64,000 nucleotides of DNA from positions 186,001 through 250,000 of the forward strand of contig NZ_QKUF01000004.1 in the NCBI RefSeq assembly GCF_003253565.1, given 5' to 3'. Both the position numbers and the translations under genes were made by a program. Source of the DNA: Thermosporothrix hazakensis (GTDB lineage Bacteria; Chloroflexota; Ktedonobacteria; Ktedonobacterales; Ktedonobacteraceae). Of the stretch, positions 45,868 through 53,865 are shown piece by piece. Below the pieces are notes generated by a model, which was not told the DNA's origin, did not search any database, and was given only the letters and a program-made list of their open reading frames with translations. Every line of letters begins with the position of its first letter. Within the stretch, counting starts at the first letter, position 1.

Positions 45868-46066
45868 TTGCCCTCTTCCGTCTTTCCTCTTGCCAGTTTT
45901 GGCCATTTCAGGTACACTGAATAGAGCTACCTCAATATTCGCTCAAGAAAATCAGAAAAACGCTCAAAATAGACAGGCGTGCCGGGAAGTCTGGTCGGCT
46001 CTCCTTCCTGCACAGGAAGGCAGAAAACGTGTAATTCATTACTATTCCACAGGAAAGGCCGCTATT

Positions 46067-47395
46067 ATGGATATCCCGGTATTGATGCGTGAACTCGTGC
46101 TCCTGCTGGTGATCGCAAGCCTCGTGATCGCCATTACCCGCAAGCTCTCGGTTCCCTATACCCTGGGTCTGGTAGTCGCAGGGGTTGGACTTGGCCTGAG
46201 TGGCTGGATTCCCGATCTACGCTTAGATCCTGATCTTGTGCTTTTTGTCTTACTTCCTCCCCTTCTCTTTGAGGGCGCATGGAGCGTGAAGCTTTCGTTG
46301 TTGCGCGAGAACTGGCGTGCCATCTTTTTTCTCGCCGGTCCCGGACTGCTGCTCTCGCTGGGTATCCTGGCCGTTACCTTTCACTTCTTTGATGGGCTTG
46401 ACTGGATTGTCGCGCTTCTACTGGCAGCGGCACTCTCACCAACGGATCCGGTAGCTGTTCTGGGGCTCTTTCGACAGCTTCATGTGAACGAGCGCCTATC
46501 AAACATCATTGAGGGCGAGAGTCTGTTCAATGATGGCGTTGCTGGCTCGCTCTATCAGACGTTTCTTGCTGTAGCACTGCTCACGGTTCAGGGGAAAAGC
46601 GGTGGTGTGGCCTGGTTCAGCAGTATCGGCACCTTTGCGCTGGAAGCAGGGGTAGGCCTGCTTGTTGGTTTGCTTGTTGGTTTTGGCATCAGCCAGCTTC
46701 TCAGGAGGCTCGATGATGCCCTGCTGGAAACAACGATCACTGTCGTAACGGCCTACGGCACCTATCTACTTGCCGATGAGCTGCATGGTTCCGGTATTAT
46801 CGCGGTTATTGTTACTGCCCTGTTGCTCGGAAACTACGGCCAGCGGGTTGCACTTTCGCAGCGCACAAAAGCCGCAATTGACAGCTTCTGGACGATGATA
46901 GCCTTTCTTGCCAATGCGCTGATCTTCCTGTTGGTCGGAGTACAACTCAACCCACAGGCATTTCTTCCCACAACGAGTGTCGGCCTCCCAAGCTGGATCA
47001 TAGCACTCCTGGCAATTGGCTTTGTCTTGCTTGCGCGTCTGATCCTGGTTGGCGTTCTGACAGTGCGTAACTGGGTTGCATTCCCTCGCCGCAACACCTC
47101 CCGCTGCACACACCAGCCGCTCCCACGGTCGTGGCTCTTCATCATCTTCTGGAGCGGCTTGCGTGGCGCGCTGTCGCTGGCCCTGGTGCAATCATTGCCG
47201 CTAGATTTCCCGAGGCGTGATGTCTTGCTGGTCTCCTGTTATGCCGTGGTGCTCTTCACCTTGCTGGTGCAGGGGCTCTCGATGCGTTGGATTTTGCAGC
47301 CGCTGCTTACCCCGGCTCATCGGCCAAAGGAGCCCCCAACTGAGGAAGTGGATGAGCGTGTCATTGTCGAGGAGGAACAAGAATCTCCTGCCTGA
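46067..47395 (+). CDS. Na+/H+ antiporter, CPA1 family
   Basis: A 442-residue cation/proton antiporter with about 12 helices. LSPTDPVAVLGLFRQL and the NhaP-type ND motif in EGESLFNDGVAGSLYQTFLAV hold the ion-binding acidic residues. FWSGLRGALSLALVQSLP is the conserved arginine region. The C-terminus ends in an acidic tail (EEVDERVIVEEEQESPA). The start at 46067 (MDIPVLMREL) has GGAAAGG upstream; the frame is open for 68 more codons upstream without membrane or family features. It works in pH and sodium homeostasis. Confidence 0.92.
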   Translation: MDIPVLMRELVLLLVIASLVIAITRKLSVPYTLGLVVAGVGLGLSGWIPDLRLDPDLVLFVLLPPLLFEGAWSVKLSLLRENWRAIFFLAGPGLLLSLGILAVTFHFFDGLDWIVALLLAAALSPTDPVAVLGLFRQLHVNERLSNIIEGESLFNDGVAGSLYQTFLAVALLTVQGKSGGVAWFSSIGTFALEAGVGLLVGLLVGFGISQLLRRLDDALLETTITVVTAYGTYLLADELHGSGIIAVIVTALLLGNYGQRVALSQRTKAAIDSFWTMIAFLANALIFLLVGVQLNPQAFLPTTSVGLPSWIIALLAIGFVLLARLILVGVLTVRNWVAFPRRNTSRCTHQPLPRSWLFIIFWSGLRGALSLALVQSLPLDFPRRDVLLVSCYAVVLFTLLVQGLSMRWILQPLLTPAHRPKEPPTEEVDERVIVEEEQESPA

Positions 47396-47403
47396 AAACA
47401 GGG

Positions 47404-47435
47404 CTCTGGCGGTGTTCTCTTTCCCGCCAGAGTTT
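47404..47435 (+). terminator. Terminator of the antiporter gene
   Basis: CTCTGGCGG (47404-47412) pairs exactly with CCGCCAGAG (47424-47432), then TTTCTG. Confidence 0.78.
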
Positions 47436-47588
47436 CTGTATGTTAGCTTCCAAGCGCTGTAATAAAGCGCTCCTCATACCAGGGCCTTCGCAACATCACC
47501 AGTTTGCGCCTAGAATCAAACGGCTGACGGGGACCGAGCATCGTAATCGGCTCAGCACGACATCAGAGATACGCTCATTGCAGGCTAC

Positions 47589-48014
47589 TCAAGCTGATGG
47601 AACCACGCCATGATGCTTGTAGCCATACCAGCTCAGTTGTTGCAGTAGCTCTTTGATTTCAGATGGATCATGCAGACGGAGCAACCCGGCAATCTCATCC
47701 CGCCACAATCTTTCAGGCCCACAATACAAGCAAGGTCGCTTAATTGCTTTGCCTCATAGAAGCGATAGCTACTTGTTCCATTGATGCTGACAGGTCACAG
47801 AGCCCGATGCGTCATAATGCCACAATGTCTTGATCGACATCTGCTCTAAACACACATATTTTCCAATTCTGAACGCATATTCCTTAAGCAATTGTTTTCT
47901 TATCTCAGACAGAAGAAAATAGCGCTTCTCTTTGCTCATTTTGCTGACATTCCTCACAAAAACAGGAAAAGAGAGTAACCAGAGAAAAAGCACATAAACA
48001 CTCATATCAGGCAC
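47589..48014 (-). pseudogene. Possible gene remnant
   Basis: One minus-strand frame is open in two blocks. An 81-codon block starts at GTG 48014 (AGGA upstream; a hydrophobic stretch VYVLFLWLLSFPVFV) and ends at 47769. After two stops the same frame has 50-odd codons, including RPCLYCGPERLWRDEIAGLLRLHDPSEIKELLQQLSWYGYKHHG, ending at TGA 47591-47589. The second block has protein-like composition, but I do not recognise a family. It may be a broken gene or two unrelated fragments. Confidence 0.25.
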
Positions 48015-48049
48015 TCTCGTTCCTACAATTCAGGATATAGAGGATCAGA

Positions 48050-48295
48050 GTGACTACTCAGGGCAGGTCAATTCTGGGTGCTGCCCTTGAGTGGTTCCAG
48101 GACGGCAAGCCCTGCACAGCGGAACAGATGACCCACCACATTCTGAACAGTATTGTAGATGGGGCAGGTGGACTTACTCCGGGCGGCATCCCTGCTTCAC
48201 GAATCACGGTGATACACTCCCGCATAAGAAGCCGTCTCTGTTGCAGTACTGTACAGATTGCACAAATCACGGGTTCTGTAATTGAGATAATTTAG
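48050..48295 (+). CDS. Small hypothetical ORF, possible regulator fragment
   Basis: 81 codons from GTG at 48050 with AGAGGATC upstream. The first half (ILGAALEWFQDGKPCTAEQMTHHILNSIVDGAGGL) faintly resembles the C-terminal ligand-binding helices of TetR-type regulators; the second half is unremarkable. No N-terminal DNA-binding domain is present, so a fragment is more likely than a working regulator. Could be chance. Confidence 0.25.
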   Translation: MTTQGRSILGAALEWFQDGKPCTAEQMTHHILNSIVDGAGGLTPGGIPASRITVIHSRIRSRLCCSTVQIAQITGSVIEII

Positions 48296-48441
48296 CTGTT
48301 TTTCCTCTCTATTCCTCGTGGTACCTTATAACAGAACAGTTTTTTGTACAAATTCACTGAAAGATATACACTGTCAACCGCTCGACCGGTAGAACTGTTG
48401 CTATTTCCACCACGCTGAAAGGAGATAATCCAGGAGGGCGG

Positions 48442-48510
48442 ATGCATGCAATGGCCTGGCAAAAGATGTACCAGATAAAGAAGAGTAGAAAGGAGAGGCT
48501 ACCTCAATGA
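48442..48510 (+). CDS. 22-codon upstream ORF coupled to nirB
   Basis: ATG at 48442 has a strong ribosome site (CAGGAGGGCGG) and opens 22 codons (MHAMAWQKMYQ then a Lys/Arg-rich end KKSRKERLPQ). Its TGA (48508-48510) overlaps the nirB ATG (48507-48509) as ATGA. The nirB ribosome site AAAGGAGAGG lies inside it. It may couple translation or act as a leader peptide; a protein function is not evident. Confidence 0.5.
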   Translation: MHAMAWQKMYQIKKSRKERLPQ

Positions 48511-51119
48511 CGCAGAAGCTTGTAGTCATTGGCAATGGAATGGTTGGAGCGCGCTTTGTCGAGGAGCTTGTCAGGCGACACGGCAACGATTTCTATAGCA
48601 TTACCATGTTCGGTGAAGAGCCATATGGCAATTATAATCGCATCCTCCTTTCCCATGTGCTGGCCGGAGTCGATACCTTCGACACCATTTCCATTCAGCC
48701 GCTTGACTGGTATAGCGCAAACGGGATTCAGTTGCTCACCGGACAGCGCGTCACCATGATTGATCCGGTTCGTCGCGTTGTCCGTTCAGATCAGGGATAT
48801 GAGGCACATTACGACCAATTGGTTCTTGCAACGGGAAGCCGCCCTTTCATTCCGCCACTGGACAATCTCTATGCCGCTCCCTCCCAATTCAAACCCGGCA
48901 TCTTTGTCTTTCGTACGCTTGACGATTGTCGCACCATGCTTGATTTCGCGGCAGGTGCTCGGAGAGCAATCGTACTTGGTGGTGGACTGCTCGGGCTAGA
49001 AACGGCCCGGGGACTGTTGGCTCGTGGATTAGAAGTCCATATAGTGCATGCTTCTCCGGTCCTCATGAACGCGCAACTCGATGAGTCGGCTAGCGCGATA
49101 TTGCTGACCACGTTACAGCGGCTAGGCCTGCATGTCCACCTGGAACGACATACCATCGCAGCCCTCGGTGAGCAACACTTCACCGGCCTGGCGTTTCGCG
49201 ACGGCTCGACGCTCGATGGCGATATGCTGGTGATCTCAACCGGAATTCGGCCCAATACCGAGCTTGCGATACAGGCCGGATTAACCGTCGAGCGCGGGAT
49301 TCTCGTTGATGATACGCTTGCCACGTCCGATCCTGCTATCTTTGCGATAGGTGAATGTGCACAGCATCGAGGCAAGACGTATGGGATTGTCGCACCTCTC
49401 TGGGAGCAGGCTCGCGTCCTTGCTGAGCGTCTGACACATGCACACACTCTTGCTCACACATCTGCTAACACGCTTACCAGCACATCTACTGACACACCAT
49501 CACACACACCTGCTAACATATCTGCTAACACACTCTCTAACACATCTGCTAACATATCTACTGACACACTTCACAGCACTTCGCCAAACATTCTCACTCA
49601 CATGCTTTATAAGGGCTCAAGCCTCTCAACCAGACTAAAGGTCATGGATATCGAACTTCTTGTTCTGGGGGAAGATTGGCGCGTACGCGCCAAAGACGAG
49701 GTTCTCTCGTATGCTGAGCCTGAGAAGGGTATCTACAAAAAGATACTCATCCGGGAGAATCGTTTAGAAAATGCAATTCTACTGGGCGACTGCTCGGGTG
49801 CGGCTCGCCTGCAACATTACTTTGAGCGTAAACAGCCGCTTCCCGAGAATCGCGCCGAGTTGCTCATATCCCTCTTCAACCTCGGGGCACTCAATTCCGG
49901 GCTTTCTCTTGACCCCGCTCAGGAGCTGGCCGAGCTGCCGGACGATGCCCAGATCTGTAACTGCAACGGTGTGACGAAAGGCACGATTATCGCGGCGGTT
50001 AAGGCGGGCAAGCGCAGCCTTCCTATGCTCACGGCAGCAACGCGGGCCGGTACCGGTTGTGGCTCCTGCAAGGGACAGGTGCAGGTACTGCTGGAGCTTG
50101 CCGCAGGCAGCGAGTTGATTGAAGACCCCTCGATTCACTACTACGTGCCGGGTGTTCCCCTGCGCAAGCCAGAACTGGTGCAGGCAATCAAGGAACAGCA
50201 ATTACGTAGCGTCTCCGCAGTCTTCAAGGCGCTCGCCAATGGTAAGGAGGACCCACAGAGCAAGGCCGGGCTGGCTTCGCTACTCAAAATTATCTGGGGG
50301 AAGGAGTACGAGGATGAACGAGATGCCCGCTTTATCAATGACCGTGTACACGCCAATATCCAGAACAATGGCACGTTCAGCGTCGTACCGCGTATCTATG
50401 GAGGCATCACCTCTCCGCAAGAACTTCGTCGGATCGCGGATGTCGCAGAAAAGTATCAGGTGCCGATGGTCAAGCTCACCGGAGGGCAGCGCATCGATCT
50501 GCTAGGCGTGCGTAAGGAGCACCTGCCCGCCGTCTGGCGCGAACTCGGAATGCCCTCAGGTCATGCCTACACAAAAGCCTTCCGGACCTGTAAAACCTGC
50601 GTCGGCAGCGAATTTTGTCGCTTCGGCCTGGGCGATAGCACAGCGCTCGGGGTCAAAATCGAACAACGCTTTCAAGGGATTGAATCGCCCCATAAACTGA
50701 AGCTTGCCGTCTCGGGATGTCCCCGCAATTGTGCAGAATCAACAACAAAGGATATCGGCGTTGTTGCTATCGAGGGCGGCCAGTGGGAAATCTATATCGG
50801 TGGGGCAGCGGGCTCTCGCGTACGCAAAGGCGACCTTCTCTGCACTGTCAACACTCATGATGAGGCCCTTCAGCTTATCGGGCGCTTTATGCAATATTAT
50901 CGGGAACACGCCAGGTATCAGGAACGAACCTATGCATTTGTAGAGCGCATCGGCATCGAACGGATACGCCAGCTTCTGCTTGAAGATGTTGAAGGCATCG
51001 CCACACAGCTCGATCAGGCGATTCAGGAAGCGGTTGACGCCTATCGCGACCCCTGGCAGGAAGCGGAGCGACCCGTGACCGCGAATCAGTTTGCTGAAGT
51101 GCTCGCATACACAGAATAG
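48507..51119 (+). CDS. nirB: Nitrite reductase [NAD(P)H] large subunit with Thr/Ser-rich insertion
   Basis: An 870-residue assimilatory-type NirB that reduces nitrite to ammonia in the cytoplasm. The FAD/NAD reductase domain (about 1-310) has VVIGNGMVGARFVEEL and AIVLGGGLLGLETARGL. A Thr/Ser/Asn-rich insertion of about 60 residues follows (49435-49615), then YKGSSLSTRLKVMDIELLVLGED resumes the family sequence. Next is the BFD [2Fe-2S] domain, CNCNGVTKGTI with GTGCGSCKGQ. The sirohaem domain has the cluster cysteines in CKTCVGSEFCRFG and SGCPRNCAEST. Palindrome copy 5 lies just after the insertion. NirD follows 13 bp downstream. Confidence 0.93.
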   Translation: MTQKLVVIGNGMVGARFVEELVRRHGNDFYSITMFGEEPYGNYNRILLSHVLAGVDTFDTISIQPLDWYSANGIQLLTGQRVTMIDPVRRVVRSDQGYEAHYDQLVLATGSRPFIPPLDNLYAAPSQFKPGIFVFRTLDDCRTMLDFAAGARRAIVLGGGLLGLETARGLLARGLEVHIVHASPVLMNAQLDESASAILLTTLQRLGLHVHLERHTIAALGEQHFTGLAFRDGSTLDGDMLVISTGIRPNTELAIQAGLTVERGILVDDTLATSDPAIFAIGECAQHRGKTYGIVAPLWEQARVLAERLTHAHTLAHTSANTLTSTSTDTPSHTPANISANTLSNTSANISTDTLHSTSPNILTHMLYKGSSLSTRLKVMDIELLVLGEDWRVRAKDEVLSYAEPEKGIYKKILIRENRLENAILLGDCSGAARLQHYFERKQPLPENRAELLISLFNLGALNSGLSLDPAQELAELPDDAQICNCNGVTKGTIIAAVKAGKRSLPMLTAATRAGTGCGSCKGQVQVLLELAAGSELIEDPSIHYYVPGVPLRKPELVQAIKEQQLRSVSAVFKALANGKEDPQSKAGLASLLKIIWGKEYEDERDARFINDRVHANIQNNGTFSVVPRIYGGITSPQELRRIADVAEKYQVPMVKLTGGQRIDLLGVRKEHLPAVWRELGMPSGHAYTKAFRTCKTCVGSEFCRFGLGDSTALGVKIEQRFQGIESPHKLKLAVSGCPRNCAESTTKDIGVVAIEGGQWEIYIGGAAGSRVRKGDLLCTVNTHDEALQLIGRFMQYYREHARYQERTYAFVERIGIERIRQLLLEDVEGIATQLDQAIQEAVDAYRDPWQEAERPVTANQFAEVLAYTE
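49435..49615. repeat. 12-bp-periodic minisatellite inside nirB
   Basis: TCTGCTAACA occurs at 49461, 49521 and 49545, and TCTACTGACACAC at 49485 and 49557. The distances are 60, 24 and 72 bp, all multiples of 12. The repeat is in frame and encodes T-S-A-N and T-S-T-D-type units. It is absent from the usual NirB alignment between the NAD domain and the YKGSSLSTRL segment. Confidence 0.88.
49677..49692. repeat. Dispersed palindrome, copy 5, inside nirB
   Basis: TGGCGCGTACGCGCCA, read as W-R-V-R-A. This is a different codon phase from the copy in the kinase gene. It is about 62 bp after the end of the minisatellite. Confidence 0.95.
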
Positions 51120-51132
51120 GAGGCTTGCACCT

Positions 51133-51489
51133 ATGACCATTAGCGTTTCTTCAGGTGTTTCGACTACTCCACGCACCACAACGACCTATCATCTGGGTTC
51201 AATCGAACAGATACCGCCAGGAGAAGGCCGGGTCTATGTGGTAGCCGGAAGGCAGATTGCCATTTTCCGCACCCGTGACGATACCCTCTATGCAACGCAG
51301 GCTCATTGTCCTCACAGAAATGGGCCGCTCGCTGATGGCCTTGTGGGCTCGCACACTGTGCTCTGTCCTCTGCATAGCTATCAATTCGATTTAAGGACAG
51401 GAGCCCCCTCAATGCCGTCCTGCACGGCACTCACGCTATATCCGGTGACGGTGGACAGCTCCAGGAATATCGTGCTACAGCTAGAATAA
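51133..51489 (+). CDS. nirD: Nitrite reductase small subunit, Rieske type
   Basis: A 118-residue protein of the NirD/Rieske-ferredoxin family. The two cluster motifs are CPHRNGPLADG and CPLHSYQFDLRTG, each with the Cys-X-His pattern, so unlike many enterobacterial NirD proteins it should bind a [2Fe-2S] cluster. The start at 51133 has AGGAGG ten bases upstream. It directly follows nirB and is followed by a clear terminator. Confidence 0.9.
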   Translation: MTISVSSGVSTTPRTTTTYHLGSIEQIPPGEGRVYVVAGRQIAIFRTRDDTLYATQAHCPHRNGPLADGLVGSHTVLCPLHSYQFDLRTGAPSMPSCTALTLYPVTVDSSRNIVLQLE

Positions 51490-51608
51490 ATCGTCCTCCT
51501 TTGTTCCGTCTGCTTGCTCTACTCCGCGAACAGGGGCAGGCTCGTACTGCCAGTGTCCTTTACTCGCAATGGTGCGATAGAAGCAGCGGCGCTTCCTGTA
51601 GTAATTCG

Positions 51609-51642
51609 GGAGAGTGACACATCCTCCGGTCGCTCTCCTTTT
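51609..51642 (+). terminator. Terminator of nirBD
   Basis: GGAGAGTGAC (51609-51618) and GTCGCTCTCC (51629-51638) pair with one G-U, followed by TTTT. The rest of the 430-bp gap to 51920 shows no gene. Confidence 0.85.
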
Positions 51643-51881
51643 CATTGCACTTCTGTTTATTACGGTTCTGCTTCAGCAGCACATCAAACAGTGCAAATGC
51701 TCTTCCAATTCTTTGCGCTCCTGCATCGGCAAACTGAACGCCCCACGCAAACAGAGAGAGCAAGACGGGTTCCAGCGTGCGCCCACACAGCAGCGCCGGT
51801 CCGTGGAAAGAATAGGCCCGGAATCGGTCACGCCCTCCAATTTCCTCAGCGAGGGGGACTATTTTCTCAGAGGATTTGCAT

Positions 51882-51915
51882 ATGAGGATCACGTGACAAT
51901 GCATGTGATCCTCAT
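51882..51915 (-). terminator. Stem-loop at the end of the cellobiose-type importer operon
   Basis: ATGAGGATCAC (51882-51892) pairs exactly with GTGATCCTCAT (51905-51915). It lies five bases after the stop of the last permease gene. Confidence 0.7.
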
Positions 51916-51919
51916 AGCC

Positions 51920-52792
51920 TCACTTGATTTCAGCGATCGCCACACCGCTATCAATGTACCGCTGCCCTATCGCGTAAAGCAGCACCGGAACCGCCAGCGC
52001 AATGACCGTCGCGGCCATCATCTGCGGATACACCGAGGTGTACCCATCGGTGAAGTAGAGCAAACCAAGCGGGATCGTTCGGTTATTCTGGCTGCTCAAA
52101 TAAATCAGCGGGTTCCAGGCATCACGCCAGCTCGCCAGAAACGAGAAGATCGCCACCACAATGATGACCGGTTTCGACTGCGGCAGGATGATATTCCACC
52201 AGATCCGCAGGTTGCTACAGCCATCGATTCGCGCCGCCTCGTCAAGCTCCTTCGGCAATTCCATAAAGAACTGACGGAACAGAAAGATGTTAAAGGCCGA
52301 ACCAAAAAGCTGCGGCACGATGATCGGCCAGAAGGTATCAATCCATTTCAGGTTGCGAAAAATCACGTACAACGGAATGGTTAATACCTGTGATGGCAGC
52401 ATCAGCGTCGACAACATCAGGATAAACCAGAGCGTGCGCCCGGGAAAACGAAAGCGGGCGAAGCCAAAAGCAACCAGCGATGACGAAAGCGTATTGACGA
52501 CCATCGCATAGATCGCTAACAGAACGCTGTTCAACACATAGCGCCCGAAGTTGTATCTGGTAAAGGCCTCGACATAGTTCGACCAGACAAACGGCTGCGG
52601 AATCCACTGAATCGGCACGGCATAATATTGCGTCTGGTTTTTCAACGAGGCAGAAAGCAGCCAGATAAACGGCAGCAGAATACAGAATGCCACCACCACC
52701 AGGATGATATAGGTCAGAATGATACTGAGGCGCTGCAACGTGCGCCCCCGCTGATACAGCGCATGCCGTGTCGTCTCTGCCTGTGAGCTCAT
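51920..52792 (-). CDS. CUT1 ABC permease, CebG/MalG-like
   Basis: A 290-residue permease with about six helices. The EAA loop is LDEAARIDGCSNLRIWWNIILPQSKPVIIV. VAFCILLPFIWLLSASLKNQTQYYAVPIQWIPQPFVWSNY is the typical N-terminal part of this subunit. AAGGAGG precedes ATG. It is the last gene of a LacI-SBP-permease-permease array next to GH48, which suggests uptake of cello-oligosaccharides. Confidence 0.92.
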   Translation of the reverse strand: MSSQAETTRHALYQRGRTLQRLSIILTYIILVVVAFCILLPFIWLLSASLKNQTQYYAVPIQWIPQPFVWSNYVEAFTRYNFGRYVLNSVLLAIYAMVVNTLSSSLVAFGFARFRFPGRTLWFILMLSTLMLPSQVLTIPLYVIFRNLKWIDTFWPIIVPQLFGSAFNIFLFRQFFMELPKELDEAARIDGCSNLRIWWNIILPQSKPVIIVVAIFSFLASWRDAWNPLIYLSSQNNRTIPLGLLYFTDGYTSVYPQMMAATVIALAVPVLLYAIGQRYIDSGVAIAEIK

Positions 52793-52806
52793 CTCTTCCT
52801 CCTTCC

Positions 52807-53808
52807 CTACCAGCGATCAGTATTGCCCGAACGCCGGAAGATCAACAGCACAACGATAGTCAGCACAAGCGTTATCAGGAAGATCACAACAGCCAGAGCC
52901 GAGCCATAACCATAGTTTCGGGAGACGAACGCCTGCTGATACAGGTAGGTCAGGAACGTCGAGAGGCTGTTATGATAGCCCAACACGCTTCCCAGGCCGC
53001 TTACACCGACAGAGCCAGAACCACCACCGGCAAAAATCAGCGCCGTATCGAAGACCTGAATATGGCCGATCAGCGTCATAATTGTGTTAAAGAGAATGAC
53101 GGGCGTTAATAGCGGCAGGGTAATATAGCGGAAGCGATGCCAGGCCCCCGCGCCGTCAATACGAGCCGCCTCGTAATAGGTCTGCGAAATTCCCTTCAGA
53201 CCCGCAATGAAGATCAACATCGTACCGCCCACAAACCAGAAGTTGACGAAAATGAGCGCCACAAGCCCGATCTCGGGATTATTATAGTTGTTGAGCCAGT
53301 TCACCGGAGCAATACCGAAAAGCCCCAGAATCGTATTGAACAGCCCGTACTCGCCCGCATTGAAGACCTGCACAAACATCGAACCAATCGCGACCCCGAC
53401 CATCAGGCTTGGTAGATATAGCACGGTCCGAAAAAAGTGGTTTCCGGGAAAGGCCCGGCTGAGCAGCAGCGCCAACGCAAGCCCTCCCACGATATAGATG
53501 ACTGTCGAGGCAGTCACATACAGCAACATATGCCAGCATGTTGCGGCGAAGACAGGATCATGAAACAGCAATTGCTCGTAGTTCTGAAACCCGATCCATT
53601 GCGGCTTGCCAAACAATTTGTAGCGAGTAAAGCTGTTATAGATCGTGTTCAGCAGCGGATACAGGTAAAAGAGTAAGAAGCCAATAATCCAGGGAGAGAT
53701 GAAGAGATAGCCAGCGACAGCCTCCCTTCCAAAAAAGCGCTTCCTGGTTTGCTTCGAGCGCTTCGCTTTGAGAGCAACCGCATCCCTGGCATGCTCGGTT
53801 ATCGCCAT
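52807..53808 (-). CDS. CUT1 ABC permease, CebF/MalF-like
   Basis: A 333-residue permease with about six helices after a basic N-terminus (KAKRSKQTRKRFFGREAVAGYLFISPWIIGFLLFYLYPL). The EAA-type loop is YEAARIDGAGAWHRFRYITLPLLTPVILF. AAAGGAG precedes ATG. It is separated from the downstream permease by 14 bp and from the binding protein by 57 bp. As in the maltodextrin locus, no ATPase gene is nearby. Confidence 0.92.
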   Translation of the reverse strand: MAITEHARDAVALKAKRSKQTRKRFFGREAVAGYLFISPWIIGFLLFYLYPLLNTIYNSFTRYKLFGKPQWIGFQNYEQLLFHDPVFAATCWHMLLYVTASTVIYIVGGLALALLLSRAFPGNHFFRTVLYLPSLMVGVAIGSMFVQVFNAGEYGLFNTILGLFGIAPVNWLNNYNNPEIGLVALIFVNFWFVGGTMLIFIAGLKGISQTYYEAARIDGAGAWHRFRYITLPLLTPVILFNTIMTLIGHIQVFDTALIFAGGGSGSVGVSGLGSVLGYHNSLSTFLTYLYQQAFVSRNYGYGSALAVVIFLITLVLTIVVLLIFRRSGNTDRW

Positions 53809-53865
53809 ACAAAGACTCCTTTGTCAAGGAACAGCAGAGAATGCATCCTGCATCTCCCTCAGATC

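Noticed and set aside
45863-46066. N-terminal extension of the Na+/H+ antiporter
   Set aside because: No family similarity or helix; ATG at 46067 begins directly with the first membrane helix.
49435-49615. The nirB repeat as a CRISPR-like array
   Set aside because: Units are 10-13 bp, contiguous and in frame within nirB, with no unique spacers and no cas genes.
51091-51132. Earlier ATG for nirD at 51091
   Set aside because: It would overlap the end of nirB by 29 bases and lacks a ribosome site; 51133 follows AGGAGG.
51614-52384. Plus-strand ORF of 256 codons
   Set aside because: Mostly antisense to the ABC permease at 51920-52792, with basic shadow-type composition.
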